A stretch of 33,111 bases of DNA from Planctomycetota bacterium (GCA_016872725.1 VGZC01000056.1:1-33111); one strand, 5' to 3'; positions 15,569 through 25,018 are shown, counted from the stretch's first letter. Notes: generated from the letters alone by a model not told the origin. Program-made: numbers and translations.

Positions 15569-16048
15569 ATGCGTGAGGATCGACCGTATTACCGCGGGGC
15601 TTGGTTGTTGATGCTCGGCGCCTTCCTCACGGCGGGACCGGGTATCGCGTCGATCATCGAAACGATGACCCGCCCGCGCGCCGCCGCTGCCGCGCCGATC
15701 GCGACGTGGGTCTGGCTCGTTCTGTTCGCCGGCTTCCTTCAAGTCGCCTACGCGACATACGTGGCGCAGTGCAAACATCCGGCCGCGCTGCGCGTGGTCT
15801 CGGCCGTTTGCCTCGCACTGGCCGCGCTGGCCGCCGTCTGCCTTGGCGGTCTCGTGTTCGCGGGACCGACCTCGTGGACCGTTCGGTATCTTCCGCCGGT
15901 CGGCCCGTTTGGGGTCTCCGGGGAACGGCGGTTGGGGTGGCCGGTCGCTTGGTGCCTGCTGATCGTCGGCGCGCAGGTCGCCCTGTCGGTGTGGTTCGCG
16001 GCGCAAGCGACCGAGGCGCGCAGGTCGAGGACGGTTCAATCCTCGTAG
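15569..16048 (+). CDS. small four-helix membrane protein, unknown function
   Basis: A 159-residue integral membrane protein. Hydrophobic segments lie near residues 11-29 (AWLLMLGAFLTAGPGIASI), 45-65 (TWVWLVLFAGFLQVAYATYVA), 74-99 (LRVVSAVCLALAALAAVCLGGLVF) and 123-145 (GWPVAWCLLIVGAQVALSVWFAA). No conserved motif is recognised. It follows the export gene by 61 bases on the same strand and may share its transcript. Its last 13 bases overlap the end of the convergent DUF11 gene (stop at 16036). Confidence 0.65.
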   Translation: MREDRPYYRGAWLLMLGAFLTAGPGIASIIETMTRPRAAAAAPIATWVWLVLFAGFLQVAYATYVAQCKHPAALRVVSAVCLALAALAAVCLGGLVFAGPTSWTVRYLPPVGPFGVSGERRLGWPVAWCLLIVGAQVALSVWFAAQATEARRSRTVQSS

Positions 16049-18486
16049 ACTTTCGTGCTCTCTTCCTTGGAGACCGGTTTGGACGCGGATCCATCCTGAA
16101 GCTGGACGAGGATGCGGGCATCCCCGGCCTGTGCGCCGCGTGTTTGGACGCGGAAGACGACCCGTTCGCCGGCCGCGAGCTCGCGAACCGGTTCGAACCG
16201 CACGACTTTTCCCTGGATCGCGCCGGCCGTCGGACCCTCGGCGTCGATCGGTTCGAGTTCGTCGGGAAGCGTCGCCGTCATCACGACGTTCGCGGCCGAC
16301 CGTGTTCCCCGGTTCGACACCTCGACCGAGTAGGTTGTCTCGGTGCCGATCTCGATCGGGTCGGCCGAGTCCGTGATGGTGAACGCCAACTCAGCGCTGC
16401 TCTCGACGCGCACGGCGTGTTCCTTGATCGACTCGGTGTTCATCGCGCCGCGCGCCTCGACCCGCAGCTTCTGCTCACCTTCCTCGACGGGAAGCGTGAC
16501 GAACTGAACCGTCCCTTCCTTGCTCGGCGGCAATTCCTCCAGATTCCAAACGACGGCGTGGCGTTCGGGCGCGTATTGGCCCAGCTTCGTGGCCGAAACG
16601 AATTTCAACCCGCGTGGCAGGAAGGCGACCAGTTCGATATCGCGGGCGGGTGCCGTGCCCGGATTCCGCACGAGCACCGCGTAGGTCGCCTGGCGTTCGA
16701 GATAGCGCAGCGTCGGACCTTGGACATCGACGTCCAATACGGGCGCGAGCACTTCGATATTCGAGTCCTTGACGAGATCGAGATCGCCGTCGTCGCGGAC
16801 GCGCACCGTGTTGGTCAATATGCCGGCCTTCTCGGCCGTCATGTTCAATTCGACTCGACGCGATTCGCCGGGCCCGATCGTTCCGATCGTGTTTTCGAGT
16901 TGCCGGCCGGCGGGATGGGCGAGTCCGTCCGGCACGTCTTCCTCGATGACGACGCCGCGGGCCGGACCGGTTCCTTCGTTCCGCACCTGGATGACGACGG
17001 AAGCGACTTCACCGATCAGAATGGTCGCCGGAATATCAACCTCGACCTTGATCACCGGTCGTGTACTCACGGTGCGCGCGCTGGCCTGCGCGGCGAATGT
17101 GACCTGAGCGACGCTCCCCAATTCGCCTTCGACCTGGGGCACGATCGTATACGCCAATTCCGCCTCGCCGCCGGGCGGGAGTGCGCCGAGCCGCCAGACC
17201 ATCGCGCCGTCGGCCGCCGCGGCCTGGGGATTCGTTCGTGCAAGGACCGAACCGTTCGGCACATGGTCGGTGACCGTGACATCGTTCGCGACGACCTGGC
17301 CGATGTTGCGGACGAGTATCCGGAACGTGGCCTCGCGGCCAACCTGAACCTCATCGGGCGCAGACTTCACGATCGACAACGATGGAGTCTGAATGCCTTC
17401 GAGTTCGGCGGGACCGGGCGCCGCGGCGACCGCCTCTCGGGATGGAAACGTCGATGCCTGGGAGCGGGGGAGATTTCCACCCAGGGACCTCAGGCCCGAC
17501 TCATCGATCGTCGTCGCCGGGCTGCCGGACGGCGCGGACTCCGAGCCTCCATGGCCCGTGACGCTTCGGTCCGAATCGACGGGTCGGCGACTTTCATGGT
17601 TCAGGTCGGGCGCGCGAGCCGACGGTTCCGAGTCCAACGAGGGGTCACTCCGAGTCGAAGGCTCGGCTTTGGGCGAACGGTCGGCCGCCGTGGTGCCACC
17701 GTCCGGAATACTCCCGCCTCCAAAACGAGACGGACCTGGCGGCGGTCCGCCCACTGGCGCCTTGCCGGTCGCCTGTGTGGAATCGGGCCGGCTGTCGGCC
17801 GTCGAACCATAGACCGAGTCGTTCGAGCCGTTCGGCGCGCCGTATCGATTCGAAGGCATCGGCATGAGCGGCGGCGCGCCGTCATCGAGACCTGAGGGTC
17901 GCGACGCGGGTTGAGACATCGGGTCACTCGCGCCGAAGACCGTTCCCGTCGAATCCGCGGGTCCGCCCGCGGGAGATGAACCCGCCGCGCCGGGCGGCGG
18001 ACCGTCGTCCAAAGGGGTTTCCGATTCGGAGGGTATTTGGGAGGAAGGCCGTTCCGGCGGCGCGTCGGCATGCGCCGGATCGATGGGGCGAGGCGTTCCG
18101 AATGTCGATGCCGTTCGGACCCCCGAATCGTCCAGCGAAAAAGTCGACGGAGGCCGACTCGGCGGCGACGACCGATCGTCCTGATGGGGAACCGGATTCG
18201 GACGCCGAGCGGACGAGGCGGGTTCAACGGAATCGGTGAGGCTTCCGGGGATTCCGTTGTCCGTACGCATCGAATGAGGCGCCGCGTCGGAATCACCGAT
18301 CGATGCGACGGGCGGCGCGGGTGCTTCGCCCCGCGCGGAAGGGCCCGGTCCGTCTTCCACATCCGATGGATCGGCGACCGTCACCTGCTTGCCGTTGTAG
18401 ATCTTCTGCGCCTGTGCGATCCCCAGCACGCTCGCCGTCAGCCCGACGGCGAACACGCCGAGCCGCACATACAGACGTTTGCGCAT
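16036..18486 (-). CDS. DUF11-repeat cell-surface protein
   Basis: An 816-residue exported protein. ATG at 18486 is chosen: GGAGG precedes it closely and it opens with MRKRLYVRLGVFAVGLTASVLGIAQA, a signal peptide. Residues ~60-360 are a low-complexity Pro/Ser/Asp/Gly-rich region. Four immunoglobulin-like DUF11-type repeats follow, beginning near SIVKSAPDEVQVGREATFRILVRNIG (~370), PVIKVEVDIPATILIGEVASVVIQVRNEG (~480), VLDVDVQGPTLRYLERQATYAVLVRNPG (~585) and LAFTITDSADPIEIGTETTYSVEVSNRG (~695). DUF11 repeats occur in surface and adhesion proteins and are abundant in planctomycetes. It probably sits on the cell envelope. It lies downstream of lpxI on the same strand, with a 183-base gap. Confidence 0.85.
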   Translation of the reverse strand: MRKRLYVRLGVFAVGLTASVLGIAQAQKIYNGKQVTVADPSDVEDGPGPSARGEAPAPPVASIGDSDAAPHSMRTDNGIPGSLTDSVEPASSARRPNPVPHQDDRSSPPSRPPSTFSLDDSGVRTASTFGTPRPIDPAHADAPPERPSSQIPSESETPLDDGPPPGAAGSSPAGGPADSTGTVFGASDPMSQPASRPSGLDDGAPPLMPMPSNRYGAPNGSNDSVYGSTADSRPDSTQATGKAPVGGPPPGPSRFGGGSIPDGGTTAADRSPKAEPSTRSDPSLDSEPSARAPDLNHESRRPVDSDRSVTGHGGSESAPSGSPATTIDESGLRSLGGNLPRSQASTFPSREAVAAAPGPAELEGIQTPSLSIVKSAPDEVQVGREATFRILVRNIGQVVANDVTVTDHVPNGSVLARTNPQAAAADGAMVWRLGALPPGGEAELAYTIVPQVEGELGSVAQVTFAAQASARTVSTRPVIKVEVDIPATILIGEVASVVIQVRNEGTGPARGVVIEEDVPDGLAHPAGRQLENTIGTIGPGESRRVELNMTAEKAGILTNTVRVRDDGDLDLVKDSNIEVLAPVLDVDVQGPTLRYLERQATYAVLVRNPGTAPARDIELVAFLPRGLKFVSATKLGQYAPERHAVVWNLEELPPSKEGTVQFVTLPVEEGEQKLRVEARGAMNTESIKEHAVRVESSAELAFTITDSADPIEIGTETTYSVEVSNRGTRSAANVVMTATLPDELEPIDAEGPTAGAIQGKVVRFEPVRELAAGERVVFRVQTRGAQAGDARILVQLQDGSASKPVSKEESTKVYED

Positions 18487-18669
18487 CGAGCCTCCGTTCC
18501 AACTCGCGATCACCGATCCGATGCGACCCAACATGTGCGCACTCGCTGCGGAAAGGACGGCCGCCGAGCCCACTTGGACCCGGGATTCGGGTGGGCGTAC
18601 TTACCAGAACGCGGACGGCAAGGGAAGGTCAATGTCGGCCAGCCTTCACCGTCTTTCTTGCCTTCACCG

Positions 18670-19623
18670 TCACCACGGCCCGCGCAGAACCCGCGGGGGG
18701 TCGGCCGGAAGTTCGTCGGCGTCGTTCGCCGTCACGGCCACGATCGTGATGCCGTGTCGATTCGCGAATGCGATGACCGCTTCCCGATCGAGGAGAATGG
18801 TCCGATCGGCTTCGATGGCAAGCGTCTTGCCGCCCGATTCGCGGAGGGTGGTGAGCGTGCCGATGCCGATCGTCGGGACATCGAACCGCATGTCTTGCCG
18901 CGGTTTCGCGACCTTCACGACCGTGAATCCGCCGGAGGGACATAGTTGCCCCGCGCGGCGAATGCACGCGTCGGTCCCCTCGATCGCCTCGACCGCGAGC
19001 GCGGCCTGTCCTTTCACGGCCACGCACTGCCCCACATCGAGCCGCCCGAGTTCCTTGGCCATGCGCCAGCCGAAGACGATATCCCGCCACTGCCCGTTCG
19101 AGACCGGCCGACCGCTCCATCGACCCGCCTGGATCAAGAGCTCGGGCGCGAAGTCGGTCGCGGGCGCGAATTCGATGCCGGATTGAGCGTAGGCGTCCAC
19201 GATCGTCCCCAAGAGCGTATCATCCTTGCGGTCGCGCGACCGGGCGATCCAGTGCGGATAGAACGTGCGAAAACAGGTCCAATCGGGAAAATGATGGATC
19301 CAGGCGAACCGACGGAACAAGAGGACCTTGTGGATCTTGCCGGCCATCGTCGCGCGGCGGACGCCTTCGCGCCGGAAGAAGCGGATCGCGCCTCCCAGCT
19401 TCGCGAGTCCGATCGGCCGGTAGACATCGCAGATCGATTCGAGCTCCTTGGCCGCGTGGCCCTTGACGCCGAGACAGCGGATCGAATGGCCGCCCTGTTT
19501 CAACGCGCGGGCGATCACGACGGGATACGTTCCCCAACCGGCGATCAAGCCGATGGGCTCTCCGCGACCCGGGCCGATCGACGGCGGGTCCGAGGCCGGC
19601 CGGCTCCGCGAGGCGCCGATCAT
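18670..19623 (-). CDS. lpxI: UDP-2,3-diacylglucosamine pyrophosphatase LpxI
   Basis: A 317-residue protein of the LpxI (DUF1009) family, which cleaves UDP-2,3-diacylglucosamine to lipid X and UMP in lipid A synthesis. It replaces LpxH in alphaproteobacteria and several other phyla. Visible hallmarks are IGLIAGWGTYPVVIARAL near the N-terminus, MAGKIHK, RSRDRKDDTLLGTIV (the acidic motif), GRLDVGQCVAVKGQAALAVEAIEGTDACIRRAG, and KVAKPRQDMRFDVPTIGIGTL. The start ATG (19623) overlaps the lpxD stop in ATGA, so the two are translationally coupled. The length fits the family. Two copies of GCCTTCACCGTC (18642-18653, 18660-18671) lie at and after the stop. Confidence 0.92.
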   Translation of the reverse strand: MIGASRSRPASDPPSIGPGRGEPIGLIAGWGTYPVVIARALKQGGHSIRCLGVKGHAAKELESICDVYRPIGLAKLGGAIRFFRREGVRRATMAGKIHKVLLFRRFAWIHHFPDWTCFRTFYPHWIARSRDRKDDTLLGTIVDAYAQSGIEFAPATDFAPELLIQAGRWSGRPVSNGQWRDIVFGWRMAKELGRLDVGQCVAVKGQAALAVEAIEGTDACIRRAGQLCPSGGFTVVKVAKPRQDMRFDVPTIGIGTLTTLRESGGKTLAIEADRTILLDREAVIAFANRHGITIVAVTANDADELPADPPRVLRGPW

Positions 19624-20705
19624 GCCGCTTCGGAGTGTTCGTCGTCACTCGACTCCGCCTCCCTGGCGATCCCGAGTTGCCGCGCGATGCGGGCGACGAG
19701 CCGTTCGAGCGCGCGGAGCTGTTTCCGCATCGAGGGGATGCGGCCTCGCGCGATCAGGATGGCCAACTCGTCTTTCTCGGGCCGCGCGGGAGTCCCGAGA
19801 TACCATTCACCGGCCGGGATGTTCGAGGACACGCCCGACTTCGCGCCCAGTCGAGCGCCTTCGCCGATATCGACGTGATCGCGCACGCCGACCTGCCCGG
19901 CGAGGATGACGTAATCGCCCGTGACGCAACTGCCGGCGATGCCGACCTGTGAGCAGAGCAGATTGTGGCGCCCGATGCGGCAGTTGTGGGCGACCTGAAC
20001 GTGATTATCGATCTTCGTGCCGGCTCCGATGATCGTCGGCGCGTAGGTGCCGCGGTCGATCGTCGAGCACGCTCCGATATCGACATCATCGTGGATCTCG
20101 ACCCATCCGGCCTGCGCGCCGAGCCGGTGCTGTCCGTCGTGGAACGTGTACCCAAAACCGTATGCGCCGATCACCGCATTGGCGTGGACGCACACGCGCC
20201 GCCCGATCCGCGTTCCCTCGTAGCAGACCACGTTCGGGAACAAGATCGAATGCGCGTCGATCTCGGTACCCGCCATGATCCGACAGCCGCTGTGCACGAT
20301 CACTTCGGCGCCGATCCGCACGTTCGCGTCGATCCAGGCCCCCGCGTGGATGGTCGCCGTCGGATCGATCCGAGCGGTCGGGTGCACGTGCGCTTCGGGA
20401 CTGGTGCCTTGAAAGGGCACGGAGACGATCGGATGGAAATGGCGGAGCAGGCGTGTGAACGCCGCTCCCGCGTCGTCCACAACGATCAACGGAAAGTGCA
20501 ACGCGTCCGTTCCGGGCAGTGCGCGGGGGACGAGCAGCGCGGTGGCCCGGGTTTTCGCCAATTCCCGTTGGTATTTCGGGCTCTCGTAGAGCGCGATTTC
20601 GCCGGATTCCGCCCACCGCAAGGTCGACGCGGCGTTGACGACGGCCGACGCGTCGCCTCGCACTTCGCCGCCAACACGCCGCGCCAGTTCACCCAAGGTC
20701 GCCAT
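19620..20705 (-). CDS. lpxD: UDP-3-O-acylglucosamine N-acyltransferase LpxD
   Basis: A 361-residue acyltransferase of lipid A synthesis, adding the N-linked acyl chain to UDP-3-O-acylglucosamine from acyl-ACP. It has an N-terminal uridine-binding domain (MATLGELARRVGGEVRGDAS...), then a left-handed beta-helix of hexapeptide repeats from about residue 110 (HVHPTARIDPTATIHAGAWIDANVRIG...). The signature GAYGFGYTFHDG and the catalytic-His segment KIDNHVQVAHNCRIG are present. The C-terminal helix is longer and more acidic than usual. The start is ATG 20705, preceded by AAAGGA; upstream in-frame codons are unlikely to be translated. It forms an overlapping pair with lpxI, with which it works two steps apart. 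Confidence 0.95.
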   Translation of the reverse strand: MATLGELARRVGGEVRGDASAVVNAASTLRWAESGEIALYESPKYQRELAKTRATALLVPRALPGTDALHFPLIVVDDAGAAFTRLLRHFHPIVSVPFQGTSPEAHVHPTARIDPTATIHAGAWIDANVRIGAEVIVHSGCRIMAGTEIDAHSILFPNVVCYEGTRIGRRVCVHANAVIGAYGFGYTFHDGQHRLGAQAGWVEIHDDVDIGACSTIDRGTYAPTIIGAGTKIDNHVQVAHNCRIGRHNLLCSQVGIAGSCVTGDYVILAGQVGVRDHVDIGEGARLGAKSGVSSNIPAGEWYLGTPARPEKDELAILIARGRIPSMRKQLRALERLVARIARQLGIAREAESSDDEHSEAA

Positions 20706-20889
20706 TCGAGGAATTCCTTTTCCCGGCAGGATCCGCGGGCCTCGGCCCGCGATCGGCGTTTTCATTCCACAGAGCGGCCGATCCCGCGGCCGCACGGTGC
20801 GAATCCTAAACCACCGACGGCCTTTCCAACAAGGTCGATTCCGGGACGGACGGACGGAAACCCGGGAATCCGCTCGAACGACGCATTGA

Positions 20890-21366
20890 CTATGCGATTC
20901 CCCCTAGCGCCGACTTCGATCCCGCGTATGCGTTTGCCGTTCGCCTAATGCACGCGATCGCGCGCCGCAGGCTCGTGGATTGCAGCGAGGCCTCATTGGG
21001 ATCCCATCGGTTTTCGGTGGATTCAATGAGGCGAGACGGGTAGGCAGGTCCAATGGAGCGTCGGCTGCTGGGCCGAGGAACCATGTCTTCTCGGATACCT
21101 CGATTCCCGGACTGCCTGGCCAAATTGACCATCGTTTGTTTCGGATCCTCCAAGTCCTCGACACCGAGAGGAATGCGGCTTAAGGAGACGTGGAGGAACT
21201 TCGCAATATTCACACGATCGGCCAACAGCCACGCCTCAACTTCGCGGACCGCGATACGGAAACACATGAATGCCGATGGTATCGCGAGACGGCTTCGCCG
21301 AAAGGGAGGCGCGCAATCCGCATCCCGGTCAAGGTCCGCCAAGACGATCCATGGACGAAGCGGCAT
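20890..21366 (-). CDS. partial protein with EAWLLAD motif, remnant of a transferred gene
   Basis: A 158-residue frame. The strand PWIVLADLDRD at ~5-15 and the stretch FRIAVREVEAWLLADRVNIAKFLHVSLSRIP (~36-66), then DPKQTMVNLARQSGNRGIREDMVPRP and a final WDPNEASLQSTSLRRAI, resemble the C-terminal two thirds of uncharacterised DUF4276-like proteins that often sit by AAA ATPase genes in defence or mobile loci. The N-terminal part is missing: stops lie just upstream in frame. A second startless frame on the same strand (21398-21598, containing AGKAIEITALLDGGLPLPEAVIP) also looks like debris. The DNA is less GC-rich than lpxD and rseP on either side. Family match is from memory. Confidence 0.5.
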   Translation of the reverse strand: MPLRPWIVLADLDRDADCAPPFRRSRLAIPSAFMCFRIAVREVEAWLLADRVNIAKFLHVSLSRIPLGVEDLEDPKQTMVNLARQSGNRGIREDMVPRPSSRRSIGPAYPSRLIESTENRWDPNEASLQSTSLRRAIACIRRTANAYAGSKSALGGIA

Positions 21367-21686
21367 CCATCATTATGGGAAACGCGTCTGCCATTGGTCA
21401 GCTATCGAATAGAGTCAATTGTCGGGCATCTCGGGGAGCCGTTTTGGGAATTACGGCTTCCGGCAACGGCAAACCTCCATCCAAGAGCGCTGTGATTTCG
21501 ATCGCCTTTCCGGCCGTCCCTATGGATGTCCCGATTCTGAACGCGAATGTTTGTGAACCGCAGCGATGTCTTCGCGCCTCGCGGTTGTGACTCCCGTTTC
21601 ATGACGTGATGTTGTCCCCGCGACTTGCGTTTTATTCAATATCGATGGAATCGACGGTGCGCGTCGGCACGTCACCCGGTGGACGC
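21367..21686. other. gap with gene debris between rseP and the EAWLLAD remnant
   Basis: A 320-base stretch. On the minus strand, 21598-21398 is open without an ATG and reads FRIGTSIGTAGKAIEITALLDGG, a well-formed peptide lacking a start, probably the tail of a lost gene. Nothing else is supported. It interrupts the otherwise compact dxr-rseP-lpxD-lpxI series. Confidence 0.4.
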
Positions 21687-23858
21687 CTAGAGGAACAGCC
21701 ATCGGACATCGTTGGCGACGACGAACAGCATGAGCGCGAGCAGGCAGGCGAGCCCGACGAATGTCAGGCCGTTTTGCCACTTCTCCGGCACGGGCCTGCG
21801 GATCACGGCTTCCACAAACAGGAACATGAGGTGGCCGCCGTCGAGCACGGGGATCGGCAGGGCGTTGAGCAGGGCGAGGTTGGCGCTGAGAAACGTCAGG
21901 AAGATCAGCAAGCGGGAGACGCCCTGAGCCGCTTCGTGCCCCGCGACGGCCGCGATGCGAATCGGTCCCCCCAGGTTGTTCATCGACAATCGTCCGCGCA
22001 CGAGCAACCCGAGCACCGAGGCCACTTCGCCAAGCCGTTCCTTGGTCTCGCGACCTCCGAGCCGGAACGCCTCGCCCCAGGCCGACGCGACATGCGTTCG
22101 CTGGAAGGAGGTCAGCACCAGACCACGTTCGACGTCATAAGACCCGGGCACGATCATCGGGGACACCGAGATCGTCGACTCGCGACCGTCGCGGCGCGCG
22201 ATCAATCGCACTTCAAGGTCCGGCGGAAGCTCCTGCAGGCCGCCATGGATCGAAACCCAGTTGTTCATCTCATCCAATTCGACGATCTCGCTGTATTTTT
22301 TTCCAAGCCATTCGACGGCGACGGCATTCGCGTCCTCGTTCTTCGCGAGGATCTGCACGGCGACGACGCGATCTCCGGCGACAAGCCCTTGCGATGCGGC
22401 CTCCGAGCCGGGTTCGACGCGCGCGACGAGCGGCGCGACGTCGAAGGCGATTCCGATCGAGTCGATCGCGACATAGCCGCCCATTCCGAAAAGGGGCGAG
22501 GTCACGACACCGGTGCGCCGTTCGACCGTGACTTCGATCGGCTCTCCCTGCCCGCCGTCCGCGGGCGACGTTCGCTCGGAGCCCGAGGTCGCCGGGTGCG
22601 TCTCGCGCCGCATGATCCCGAGCCGCAGGGGGCCCGGCGGAATCGCCTCGCATCGCTCGGGCAGCGTAAGCGGATCCCCGATCGGTTCGCCCTGAACGGA
22701 AACCAACACGTCTCCCTTGCGAACGCCGCCTTTCGCGGCCGGCGAATCGGCCTGGACGGCCACAATGGGCCCGATCGTCATCGATACGCCAAGCCATTTC
22801 ACGGGGCTCGGCGGAACGACGCTGTCGACCGACCGCACGATCCCGCCCTCGCGCCGCTCGACGGTCAACGTCACCGGTTTGGCGCGCAGCGCGGACAGGA
22901 CCCGGTCCAGTTCGAACGCGGGCAGGTCGCCCCGCTCGTTCGCGGCGGCCCGGTCGAGCGGCCTGCCGTCGACCGCGATGATGCGGTCTCCCGCCTCGAG
23001 CGGAGGGGACGCTTGCCCCGCGGGGCCGTATTCGAGGACGGGCCGCCGCGGGGCGAGTGTTGTGGACCTGGGGGCAAGTACGCCGAGCGTGGCGCGGCGT
23101 GTTTCTCCCTTGCCGCGGAACCGGGGCGTCATGCGCGCCCAGCGAGGCTCCTCGCCGGCCGCGCGAACCAGCACATCGATCGGACTCGGTTCGTCCATCC
23201 CCAGTCCCGCGCTCAGAACCTTGATCGTCAAGTCCTTGTCGAAACGCAAATGCTCGGCGGGCTCGCCCGACTTTCCGATCTGGACGATCTTGTCGCCCGT
23301 TCGAATGCCCGATTCCCACGCGGGGTCGCCCGGCGTGACTCCCGCGATTTCGCAGGTGAGGTAACTGATCCCCATCCGATAAGCCACCGCCGCCATGATC
23401 ACGGCGAAGATCAGATTCATCAGGATGCCGGCCGAAATGATGAGCATCCGCTGGGGAACTTTTTTGGCCGGATAGCTGCGGGGATCGAGGAGCGATTGGG
23501 GCGGCACGCCCTCCTCGGCCGCCCGCGTCCGAATCCGTTCGGCTTCCTTCGCGGCGTTCGCCGGATTGTCGTCCTGGCCGAGCATTTTGACGTAGCCGCC
23601 GAGCGGAATGAGGCCGATGCCGTACTCCGTTTCGCCCCACTGGAACGCGGCGATCCGAGTGGGCATCGGAAGGCCCAGGAGCGACCAGCGCGGCACATCG
23701 AAACCGACATAGAACTTGTCGCATTTCACGCCGCAGAACTTCGCCGCCAGGAAATGGCCCAGTTCGTGCACGAAGATCACGAACCCGATCCCAAAGAGGA
23801 CTTTTCCGATCGTCGCGAACGTGGAAAGGAGTGCATTCAGATCCAATTGCCCCATCAT
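21687..23858 (-). CDS. rseP: site-2 intramembrane metalloprotease RseP, multi-PDZ
   Basis: A 723-residue inner-membrane zinc protease (M50 family). In the first helix HELGH (31-35) supplies two zinc ligands and the catalytic Glu; near the C-terminus LDGGH (~672-676) supplies the Asp ligand, followed by a last membrane segment. Proteobacterial RseP is ~450 residues with two PDZ domains; here the interior holds about four PDZ-like units, ending near TGDKIVQIGKSG, AGDRIIAVDGRP, KGDVLVSVQGEP and AGDRVVAVQILA. RseP releases membrane-tethered factors such as anti-sigma factors and clears signal peptide remnants. ATG 23858 is chosen because it overlaps the dxr stop (ATGA), giving coupled translation; an ATG immediately after (23855) is also possible. 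Confidence 0.93.
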   Translation of the reverse strand: MMGQLDLNALLSTFATIGKVLFGIGFVIFVHELGHFLAAKFCGVKCDKFYVGFDVPRWSLLGLPMPTRIAAFQWGETEYGIGLIPLGGYVKMLGQDDNPANAAKEAERIRTRAAEEGVPPQSLLDPRSYPAKKVPQRMLIISAGILMNLIFAVIMAAVAYRMGISYLTCEIAGVTPGDPAWESGIRTGDKIVQIGKSGEPAEHLRFDKDLTIKVLSAGLGMDEPSPIDVLVRAAGEEPRWARMTPRFRGKGETRRATLGVLAPRSTTLAPRRPVLEYGPAGQASPPLEAGDRIIAVDGRPLDRAAANERGDLPAFELDRVLSALRAKPVTLTVERREGGIVRSVDSVVPPSPVKWLGVSMTIGPIVAVQADSPAAKGGVRKGDVLVSVQGEPIGDPLTLPERCEAIPPGPLRLGIMRRETHPATSGSERTSPADGGQGEPIEVTVERRTGVVTSPLFGMGGYVAIDSIGIAFDVAPLVARVEPGSEAASQGLVAGDRVVAVQILAKNEDANAVAVEWLGKKYSEIVELDEMNNWVSIHGGLQELPPDLEVRLIARRDGRESTISVSPMIVPGSYDVERGLVLTSFQRTHVASAWGEAFRLGGRETKERLGEVASVLGLLVRGRLSMNNLGGPIRIAAVAGHEAAQGVSRLLIFLTFLSANLALLNALPIPVLDGGHLMFLFVEAVIRRPVPEKWQNGLTFVGLACLLALMLFVVANDVRWLFL

Positions 23859-25018
23859 TTGCCCATCCACCGCACCACCTCCCCGCGGGCCCATTGGTCG
23901 AGCCGTTCGAGTGTTTCCAAATCGGGTGTCGCCTCAAATGCGTGATGCCGCAGCACGTCGCGGCAGGTCGGCACGATCCGCGCGAACGGCAATCGGCCGT
24001 TCAAGAACTGTTCGACGGCCGCTTCGTTGGCCGCGTTGAGCACCGCGCCCGCCGTGCCGCCCGACCGGGCAACCGAGTAACCCAGTTCGAGCGCCGGGAA
24101 CCGATCGAGGTCGGGGGGTTCGAAATCGAGCCGTTGCGCGGTCGCGAAGTCCATCCGATGCGCCGGTCCCTCCCACCGTTCGGGATAGGTCAGCGCGTAC
24201 TGGATCGGCAGCCTCATGTCGGGCGGGCTCATCTGCGCCATCACCGATCCGTCCCGGAACTCGACCATCGAATGCACGACGGACTGGGGATGCACGACGA
24301 CGGAGATCTGTTCCGGTTCGAGATCGAAGAGCCATCGGGCCTCGATGATCTCGAGCGCCTTGTTCATCATCGTCGCGGAATCGACGGTGATTTTTTTTCC
24401 CATGTTCCAGGTCGGATGTTCGAGCGCGTCGGCGACGGTCGCTCGCTCCATTTCGTCGCGGGTCCGAGCTCGAAAGGGCCCTCCGCTCGCGGTCAGCACG
24501 ACGCGCCGGACATCGGCCCGTCTTCCGGCCTGCAGGGCCTGGAAGACGGCGCTATGCTCGCTGTCGACGGGAATGAGCGTACCTCCGGAGCGGCGCGCGA
24601 GGTCCATGACGAGCGGGCCGGCCATCACGAGCGTTTCCTTGTTGGCCAGCGCGACCCGTTTTCCGGCGGCGAGCGCCGCCCAGGCGCCGCGCAGGCCCGC
24701 GCTTCCGACGATCGCCGCCACGACAATATCGACGTCGCTCCCCGAAACCAACGACGCAACGGCTTCCCCGCCTTCATGGACATCAATCCCCTCGGGTAAA
24801 CGCCGCCACCCGTGCGTCGCCGCCGACCCTTCGCGGGTGGCCACGATCCACGCGGGCCGATACCGAGCCGCTTGGTCCTCGAGCCGTTCGAGCCGCGAAT
24901 GGGCGGTGAGCCCGACGACTTGGAATCGGCCTCCCGACGCCGCGATCACCTCCAGCGTATTCCGACCGATGCTGCCGGTCGACCCAAGGAGGGCGACCCG
25001 GCGCGGTTCCCGAGTCAT
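23855..25018 (-). CDS. dxr: 1-deoxy-D-xylulose 5-phosphate reductoisomerase
   Basis: A 387-residue NADPH-dependent enzyme catalysing the committed step of the MEP isoprenoid pathway (DXP to MEP). The nucleotide-binding loop LLGSTGSIGRNTL opens the protein. The metal/substrate residues lie in VDSEHSAVFQAL, and the flexible-loop and substrate motifs in HPTWNMGKKITVDSATMMNKALEIIEARWLF. The C-terminal AVLNAANEAAVEQFL is also conserved. Length is standard. ATG 25018 is used because it starts just before the Rossmann strand (MTREPRRVALLGS); the ribosome site is weak. It supplies precursors for the undecaprenyl carrier recycled by UppP. The stop overlaps rseP. Confidence 0.96.
   Translation of the reverse strand: MTREPRRVALLGSTGSIGRNTLEVIAASGGRFQVVGLTAHSRLERLEDQAARYRPAWIVATREGSAATHGWRRLPEGIDVHEGGEAVASLVSGSDVDIVVAAIVGSAGLRGAWAALAAGKRVALANKETLVMAGPLVMDLARRSGGTLIPVDSEHSAVFQALQAGRRADVRRVVLTASGGPFRARTRDEMERATVADALEHPTWNMGKKITVDSATMMNKALEIIEARWLFDLEPEQISVVVHPQSVVHSMVEFRDGSVMAQMSPPDMRLPIQYALTYPERWEGPAHRMDFATAQRLDFEPPDLDRFPALELGYSVARSGGTAGAVLNAANEAAVEQFLNGRLPFARIVPTCRDVLRHHAFEATPDLETLERLDQWARGEVVRWMGK

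Noticed and set aside
15601-17895. 764-codon plus-strand frame opposite the DUF11 gene
   Set aside because: Low-complexity Arg/Asp sequence antisense to a protein with four clear repeats.
21606-23945. 779-codon plus-strand open frame opposite rseP and the end of dxr
   Set aside because: It is antisense to a clearly conserved protease. The composition (Arg, His, Asp-rich) is what high-GC antisense frames give, and no domain is seen.
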